Origin: Pyrenopolyporus hunteri | Taxonomy: Eukaryota > Ascomycota > Sordariomycetes > Xylariales > Hypoxylaceae | Reading direction: 5' to 3' | NCBI GenBank assembly: GCA_902806595.1 | Contig: CADCXC010000012.1 | Coordinates: forward strand, 682,001 to 746,000 | Length of the DNA stretch: 64,000 nucleotides | Translations under genes and position numbers: made by a program | The notes under the pieces: generated by a model | The model's database searches: none | What the model was told of the DNA's origin: nothing | Seen by the model: only the letters and a program-made list of their open reading frames with translations | Shown here: positions 55,613-64,000 of the stretch, piece by piece | Position numbering within the stretch: position 1 is the stretch's first letter | Layout: each line of letters starts with the position of its first letter

Positions 55613-58600
55613 TTAATTAATATTATTAAAGTTAATAATATAAATTAATAAAGTTAAAAAATTTTTTATTACGATAATATAAAAAATTTTTATCGTAATA
55701 ATATATACGATATTAATAATTTTTTTTCTTTACGATTTTATCATATTTACGACGAAATATCGTTTTTATTACTTTTCATTTTTTAAGCCTTTTTTATTTA
55801 TTATATCGTAAAAAATTAAAAGTTCGATTTAAACGTAAATTCGAAAAAAAGAATTTAATTTTATCGAATAAAAAAATATAGATAAATTTAAAATTTTAAT
55901 TAAATATATCCTCGATTTTTTTAATTATCTTCGTTTTTTTTAATAAATATTTTAATTATATAACGATAAAATAAAAAGAAATAAACTCGTAAACCGTTAT
56001 TTTTAAATAAAAAACGACGTAAATATTATTTATATTAATGGATTTAAATTTAATAGATAAAAGTAAATTATATATTTATATAATTAAAGAAATTTTAAAA
56101 AAGTTTTAAAAACGTTTTAAAGGTTTTATTTTAAATAATTTTTAAATTTTATTACGTTAATTACAATCGACTTTAAAAATCGCGTTAATATAAAAAAATA
56201 TTTATATAAATAAAAATAATATTAACGTTATTAAATTTTTATTAAATTTTTTATTATTATATAAATTATTAAAGTAAAATTATAACAAATTAATAAAAAT
56301 AAAATAAAGATAATTTAATACGTTAACATAAAAAGTATTTATATATCGAATCGAAAAAAATATAATTTATTTAAAAATATTTACGTCGATATATATATAT
56401 ATTACGATGTAATAACGATTAAAGTTTTTTACTTTTTAAACGTTTAATTAATTAATCGAATATAAAAATTTAAATTCGATAATATTTATTATTTCGATAA
56501 AATTATTATTCGTATTATTTTAACGACGTTATAAGTTATTTTTTTAATAAATATTTTTATTTTTTATAATTTTTAATAATTTATCGTTTATATTTTATAT
56601 TTTTTCGTTTTTTTTATTATAGCTTTTTATAATATAACTCTTTTAATAATTAATATTTAAATTTTCGCCGTTAATTTTATTTAATTTTCAAAATAACTAA
56701 AATAATTTACGTAATTAATCGAAATTTTAAATATTTAATATATTTATCTTTTTCGTTTTCGTTTTTTAAAAAGTAATTATACTTTTTTAAATTATTATAA
56801 TTAATTAATATTTTATTATATCGATATATATCGAATTAAAATATAATTAACGATATATTTTTAATTTTATACGAAAAAAATAATTTTAACTTTCATTATC
56901 GAAAAATATTTATAAATTTTTCGAATCGTTATCGAATAATTCGTATATAATATCGACAGTTTTATTAAACGCCGTATTAAAAAAAAAAGTTATTATATCA
57001 AAAATTACGGTTTTTTTTTAAACGATTTTATAATTTTTATTAATTAAATCAACCTTCGTATTTATATTCGTCGGAAATTAATAAAACGATATTTATTATA
57101 ATATTTCTTCGGTTTAAATTTTTAATAAAATACACTTTTTTATTATCGTCGATTATTTTAAAAAAGTTTAAAATAATAAAAATAATTATATCGAAAAATT
57201 TTATAACGTTTTAAAAAATAAATTCCGTTTTTTTAAACGTATATTATATAATTAAAATTTATTAAATTTAATTTTACGTTATATTTTTTATTATTTTTAT
57301 TAAACAAATAATTATTTATTTTTTATATAACGTATTTTATTATTAATATTTTACGGATATATATTTAATTATAAAACGACATTTTAATACGAAGTAAAAT
57401 AAAATTTAATATTATTATAATTAAATTTCGATTATTTTTTTTAATATTAAAGTCGAAAAAAAAACGAAAAAAAATTCGATTTTAAAGTATTATAAATCAT
57501 ATTAAATAAATTAAAATTATATTAATAATTTTTTAAAAAAAACTTTAAAAATAAATAAAAATTTATTATAATTATATAACGCGTTTATCGTAATATATTA
57601 TAATTATAATATATTTTATTTACTTTATTATATTAATTCGAAAAATTAATTAATAAATTTCGCGCGTTAATTAATACTTTCGAAAATATTAAAAAAATAC
57701 GTTAATTTATAATTAACGACGATAACGATAAAAACTTCGATTAATTTTATATTAAATAAAGGTATTATCGTAATAATAAAAACGGTCGATATTAATCGAA
57801 AAAAAACGATTTAAATTTAAAAATGTCGTTATTAAATATGTAAAAAAAAAAGATATTAATTTATTAAATATCACAAAAACGAATAAAAAAAAATTAAAAA
57901 ACATTAACGAATTTAAAAAGTTAAAAATAAAGATAAATATACTACGTTTTTAACGAATTATAAAAATATTAAATAAAAAAAATCGAAGTCGAAAAATAAC
58001 GATTAAAACGTTGTAATTTTCGAAACGAAAAAAATCGACCTTTAACATTAATTAATTACGGTATATTTAATAAATTAAATATATTAATATCGAATTATTT
58101 TTTATAATTTCTTTATTAATAAATTAAAAGATAATATTATATTTATTTTAAATCGATATATTAAAAATATTTTTTAAAATATTATCTTCGATTTCGACGT
58201 AATTAAAATATTCACCGTAAAAAAAAATTAATATTAAACTTTTATAAAAAATTTTCTGGATCGAAACCTTAAAATAAATAATAATTAAATCGATAAAATT
58301 AACATTAAATTTAAAAACAAACTTTTAATCAAATTATTAAAAACGATTACAATTAACGTTTTATTCGAATTAATTAATTTTTATATTATAAATTTAAATA
58401 TTTCGTTTTTTATATATTTAAAAAATATAAATCGATTAAACGTTTATTTAAATAACGTTACGAATTAATTAATCGAAAAAAATAATATTATCGTTATTAT
58501 TATTTATAAATAAAAATATTTATAATTTTACTTCGATAATATAATTTCTTTTTATAAAACTCGAATTACGTCGTATTTATATTCGATTTAATTACCCTTT

Positions 58601-61335
58601 TATAATTAAATTATATATTTTTTTAAATAAAATAAATTATAACGTCAATATTAAAAATATTAAAAAAATTAATAAATTTTATTACTATTATTAAATTAAA
58701 AGTAAAACTTTTTAAAAATTTAAATTTAATTTAAAAAACTTTAATATAAATTTTAATTACGAAATTATCGTTAATATTATATATTTAAATAAACGTTTCG
58801 TTTTATATATAATTAACGCCGTTATAAAGTTTTAAATTATTCGATTTATAAAAATTATTTTTATTAAAAAAATTTAAAATATATTAAAATAATATTAAAT
58901 TAATATTTACTTCGAACCTTCGAATATTATTACATATAATATCGACATAAATTTCGATAATATTAAATTTCGAAATAAAACTAATATTATTAAAATTATT
59001 TATTATTAAATACCCGTTAAAATATATTAATTTATTAATAAAATTAAAGAATATTACGATTTTATTTATAAAATATACGAAATTATTACTAATAAATTTT
59101 AAAATTTAAATTTACGTATATTTCGATTATAAATAATTATTAAAATAATTAATAATACCGTTAATTTTAATAGTTTAATATTTACATTTTTTATAATTAA
59201 TGTTTATTTTAAAATTAAATATAAATTTACTTTTTACCCCCGTATAAATTTAAAAAATATAAATCGTTTAAAAAATAATAACGAAAATTAAAAAATTAAA
59301 ATATAACGTTTCGTAAAAAATATCTTAAATATACGTAATAACTTTAATATATAAAAATTTTTTCCTATATTATTTTTTATCGATAACGAAATATTTATTT
59401 ATAAAAAAAATAAAAATAAAAAAGTTTTTATAAAATTATTATAATATTAAATAAAAATATTATTATCGTTTTTAATGTTTCGAACGAAACATTTATATTT
59501 AAAAATTTTTATGTTAAATCGTATATTTAATCGAAAAAAAACCTCGTATTATTTAAAAAATTAAAAATTAAATTATTCGTATTAACTTTTAATTTCGATA
59601 ATTATTAAATTATTTCGAAAAAAAATTTAATATATGTTAATAATTTTTTTTATATCGTTAAATTATACATTATTAATAAAAAATAAAAGAATTTTATTTT
59701 CGTTATTAAATTACGAATAGATAAAAAAATTATTATATAAAGGAAATTTTACGAAGTATTAAACATAAAAAAATTTAACGTTTTATTCGAGGAAAGTATT
59801 TTACGCTTAAAGATTTACGATATAATTATACATAAAAGCGCTACGATTTTTAAATTATAAATAATTCGTAAAATTAAAAGTAAAAATATTATCGCGTTAT
59901 ACGAAAAATTTCGTTTAATAATTTAAAATTATAATAATTTTAATAAAAAATATATTATAACGTATATATTTATTATTTAAAAAGTTAATTAACGTATTAT
60001 ATTAATTTTAACGTTTATATTACGTTATAGAAAAATAAAAATTATAATTCGAAATATTATAATAATTTACATTTAATTTAAAACATCGATGTAAAAAATT
60101 ATTTTTATACATTTATTAATCGAATTAAAAAATAAATACCTTAAAAAAATATTATTATAAATTATTAAATTTTTATATAATTTTATAAAATTAAATATTT
60201 ATTAATTTAAAATTTATTCGCGTTATTATTAATAAAAATTACAAATAAAATTATTAACTTTTAATTTTTATTTATTTATAATAAATTTAAATTTATTTAA
60301 ATTTATTAACTTTTAAATAAATAATACCCTTAATATTAATATTACGAATTTCTTTATTATTAAAAATAAAACTTTTAATAAAATTAAAATTAAAGCACAC
60401 CTTTAAAAAATTATAAATTTCGAAATCGAAAATTTTAATAATTTACATATTACGATTTACGATAAAAATTTTAACGTAACAATTACTTAAAAAAATCAAA
60501 TTAAAAAATTTAAACTATTAAATATTAAAACTTTTAATATAATTAAAAAATTCGTAAAATAATAAATTCGAAATATATATATCGTTTTTATATATTAATT
60601 CGAAATAACCTTCAATTACTTTACAATAATTTAACATTTCGAATTCGAATTTAAAAAAATAAAAATTTTTAACGTTAAAATTAAATAATAAATAAATAAT
60701 TAAACACGTAAACTTCGTTATATTAAATTAAACTTTTAAAATTTACGTTTATATATTTTCGTCGATAAATTTTTCGTAAATAATAAAAACTTAAATTCGT
60801 AAATCGAATACGTTATTATCTTAAATAATAAAAGTTTTATCGATTAAAATAATAAAATATAAATTATTAATAATATCATTTATTAATTATTTATTAAATA
60901 TAAACGAATTACTCGTAATATATTTATAAATAAAATTTATAAAATAGTTTAAAATTTCGACGTCGACTACATTATTTATTATACGATTAATATTATTTTA
61001 AAACGTTTATTATTTTTTAAAACTTTTTTTATTTTATACATCGACTTTTTATCGTTATATTAATATTTAATATAAATAAAAAATATTAATAACAAAATTA
61101 ATAATCGACTTAATAACATTAAAATAATTTTACGAAAATCGAAAAAATTAATAACATTTAATAGATATATAAATCGTGTAACCCCGCGGACGTAATAACG
61201 AAAGCATCTTTTAATAAAATTATAAAAAATTTAATAAAAAATAATTAAATTAAGTTACGATTAAAAGGATGAGTAAAACGAAAAACTTAATTAATAATTC
61301 GTAATTAATTAATTATAAAAAGAAAATAAAATAAA

Positions 61336-61552
61336 TAATAATTAATTAATTTATATATATATTATTTCGTAATACGTATTTTAAAAAAAGGAAATATTTA
61401 TATATTTTCGTTTATATAAAAAAAACCTTTTTTACGGTTTTTTTATTAAATATTTTTTTTTCCTTAAATAATTTATATAATATTAATTTTATTATATCGC
61501 ATTTATTTTTATTATTATTATTTTATTTTATTTACGTACGTACCTATTAATA
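61336..61552 (+). repeat. right LTR of the inner element
   Basis: Direct repeat of 55400-55612. It retains slightly more G and C (for example TTTACGTACGTACCTATTAATA), showing uneven RIP between the two LTRs. Confidence 0.85.
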
Positions 61553-64000
61553 AAATAATATAATTAATATCGAAATTTTAAATTATTTTATAAATTTTAT
61601 TAATAAATATATTATAAATAATTTATTTATATTTAATAAATAATTAATAAATAATATTATTAATAATTTATATTTTATTATTTTAATCGATAAGATTTTT
61701 ATTATTTAAAATGATAACGTATTTAATTTATAAATTTAAGTTTTTATTATTTTTAAAAAATTTATTAATAAAAATATATAAACGTAAATTTTAAAAATTT
61801 AATTTAATATAACGAAATTTATAAATTTCATTATTTATTTATTATTTAATTTTAATATTAAAAACTTTATTTTTTTAAATTTTAATTTAAGATATTAAAT
61901 TATTATTAAATAATCGAAAACCGTCTTAAATTAATATATCGAAGTAATATATAAATTTTAAATTTATTATTTTACGCATTTTTTAATTATATCGTAAATT
62001 TTAATATTTAATAATTTAAACTTTTTAATTTAACTTTTTTAAATAATTATTACGTTAAAATTTTAATCGTAAATTATCATATATAAATTATTAAAAGTTT
62101 CGATTTCTAAGTTTATAATTTTTTAAAATCGCGTTTTTATTTTAATTTTATTAAATATTTCATTTTTAATAATAAAAAAATTTATAATATCGACATTAAA
62201 AATATTATTCGTTTAAAAATTAATAAATTTAAATAAATCTAAATTTATTATAAATAAATTAAAGTGGAAAATTAATAATTTTATTTATAATTTTTATTAA
62301 TAATAACGTAAATAAATTTTAAATTAATAATTATTTAATTTCGTAAAATTATATATAAAAATTTAATAATTTATAATAATATTTTTTAAAGTATTTATTT
62401 TTTAATTTAATTAATAAATATATGAAAATAATTTTTATATTAATATTTTAAATTAAATATATATTATTATAATATTTTAAATTATAATTTTTATTTTTTT
62501 ATAATATAATATAAATATTAAAATTAATATAATACGTTAATTAATTTTTTAAATATATATATTATAATATATTTTTATTAAAATTATTAAACGAAATTAT
62601 TTATATAACGTAACGATAATTTTACATTTAATTTCGTAAAGTATTCGTAATTTAAAAATTATAACGTTTTAATATATAATTATATTATAAAGTTTTAAAT
62701 ATAAAATATTTTTATATAATGATTTTTTTATTCGTTCGTAATTTAATAATAAAAGTAAAATTCTTTTATTTTTAATTAATAATATATAATTTAACGATAT
62801 AAAAAAATCGTTAATATATATAAAATTATTTTTCGAAATAATTTAATAATTATCGAAGTTAAAAATTATTACGAGTAATTTAATTTTAAAGTTTTTAAAT
62901 AATACGGAGTTTTTTTTAATTAAATATACGATTTAATATAAAGATTTTTAAACGTAAATATTTCGTTTAAAACATTTAAAACGACGGTAATATTTTTATT
63001 TAAAATTATAATAATTTATAAAAGTTTTTTTAATTTTTTTTTATAAATGAATATTTTATTATCGATTAAAAGTAACGCGGGGAAAAATTTTTACGTATTA
63101 AAATTATTACGTATATTTAAGACATTTTTTATAAAACGTTATATTTTAATTTTTTAATTTTTCGTTATTATTTTTTAAACGATTTATATTTTTTAAATTT
63201 ATATAAAAGTAAAAAGTAAATTTATATTAATTTTAAAATAAATATCGAAAATAAAAAAACGTAAATATTAAATTATCGAAATTAACGATATCGTTAATTA
63301 TTTTAATAATTATTTATAATTAAAATACGCGTAGATTTAAAATTTAAAGTTTATTAATAATAATTTAATAAATTTTATTAAAAATTTAATATATTTTAAC
63401 GAAATTTTAATAATAAATAATTTTAAAAATATAAATTTTATTTCGATATTCGATATTATCGAAATTCGTATAAATATTATAAATAATAATATTCGAAAAT
63501 TTAAAATATATATCGATTTAATATTATTTTAATATATTTTAATTTTTTTAATAAAATTAATTTTTATAAAATAAATTATTTAAAATTTTATAATTATATT
63601 AATTATATATAAAATAAAACTTTTATTTAAATATATAATATTAATAATAATTTTGTAATTAAAATTTATATCGAAATTTTTTAAATTAAATTTAAAATTT
63701 TACGAAATTTTATTTTTAATTTAATAATAATAATAAAATTTATTAATTTTTTTAATATTTTTAATATCGACGTTATAATTTATTTTATTTTAAAAAATAT
63801 ATAATTTAATTACGAAAAAATAATCGAATCGAATATAAATATAATATAATTTAATTTTAATAAAAAATTATATTATTAAAATAAAATTAAAAATTTTTTT
63901 ATTTATAAATTAAAAGTTATTTTCGTAAAATAATATAATAATTTTCGATTTTATTTTTTTATATATATAATATAGTATTGAAATTTTAAAATTAATTTAA

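Larger units (their letters stand above)
55400..61552 (+). mobile_element. complete RIP-degraded LTR retrotransposon (inner element, 6.15 kb)
   Basis: Two direct LTRs (55400-55612 and 61336-61552) flank about 5.7 kb of internal sequence, and the whole is bracketed by a 5 bp direct repeat AAATA (55395-55399 and 61553-61557). LTR ends read TA...TA, consistent with TG...CA after RIP. A purine-rich run directly before the right LTR (61316-61335) suggests a polypurine tract and hence + orientation. The internal region should encode Gag and Pol, but every frame is full of stops. I cannot decide between Copia and Gypsy. It lies in reverse orientation inside copy 2 of the same family. Confidence 0.8.
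54447..64000 (-). mobile_element. RIP-degraded LTR retrotransposon (copy 2), interrupted and running off the window
   Basis: Starts with an LTR at 54447-54658, continues as internal sequence to 55399, is split by the inner element (55400-61552), and resumes at 61553 with exactly the internal sequence that follows in copy 1 (52920 onward) and then sequence matching the reverse complement of the inner element around 58500-59200. Its other LTR must lie beyond 64000. It also carries a 408 bp insertion at 54715-55122. Confidence 0.75.

Noticed and set aside
55613..61335. Attempt to read Gag/Pol domains in the inner retrotransposon
   Set aside because: All frames are broken by RIP stops, and a hint of an RNase H-like stretch near 58050 was too weak to assign Copia or Gypsy.

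Overview
This window is nuclear DNA from a filamentous ascomycete (Pezizomycotina, most likely a Sordariomycete). The evidence is short introns (mostly about 50-110 bp) with GT/GC...AG borders, tiny 5' exons, long gene-free spacers, an FlbD/RCA-1 type Myb regulator, an ECM14 pseudo-carboxypeptidase and a large repeat block with the signature of repeat-induced point mutation (RIP). I cannot fix the order or species. Gene calls rest on recognisable protein families plus splice sites read by eye, and exon sums were checked for frame.

Layout. 1-15.8 kb: AP-1 gamma-adaptin (-), a MAPEG/MGST3-like membrane protein (+), ECM14 (-), a Sec7-PH Arf exchange factor (+) and SRP72 (-). 15.8-27.2 kb: a 4.6 kb gene-free spacer, then three + strand genes: a Cys/His-cluster (SWIM-like) coiled-coil protein, an NCBP3-like cap-binding protein with KELF repeats, and an unrecognised 470-residue protein. 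27.2-36.4 kb: gene-poor, with only the flbD-like gene, surrounded by microsatellites and ACCTAGGT palindromes. 36.4-51.2 kb: a five-exon-block region with O-GlcNAc transferase (four exons, -), a small RIP-like AT island, ribosomal protein uL11 (five exons, -), SEC23 (seven exons, -) and a 913-residue low-complexity protein (+) that ends exactly where the AT-rich block begins.

51.2-64 kb is extremely AT-rich, and most remaining cytosines are in CpG. It starts with a pure (TTTA)n tract of about 365 bp. Behind it I can resolve nested decayed LTR retrotransposons of one family: a truncated copy, a second copy with a 408 bp SINE-like insertion, and a complete 6.15 kb copy (two LTRs of about 215 bp, 5 bp target duplication) inserted in opposite orientation into the second copy.

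Functionally the genes are mostly housekeeping. Four act in the secretory/endomembrane route (SRP72 at the ER, SEC23 on COPII vesicles, the Sec7 factor and AP-1 at Golgi/endosomes). The others cover translation (uL11), mRNA cap binding, glycosyl signalling and development (FlbD). I saw no secondary-metabolite cluster, tRNA, 5S rRNA or CRISPR array. The most unusual material is the repeat block and the dispersed palindromes rather than a new gene system.
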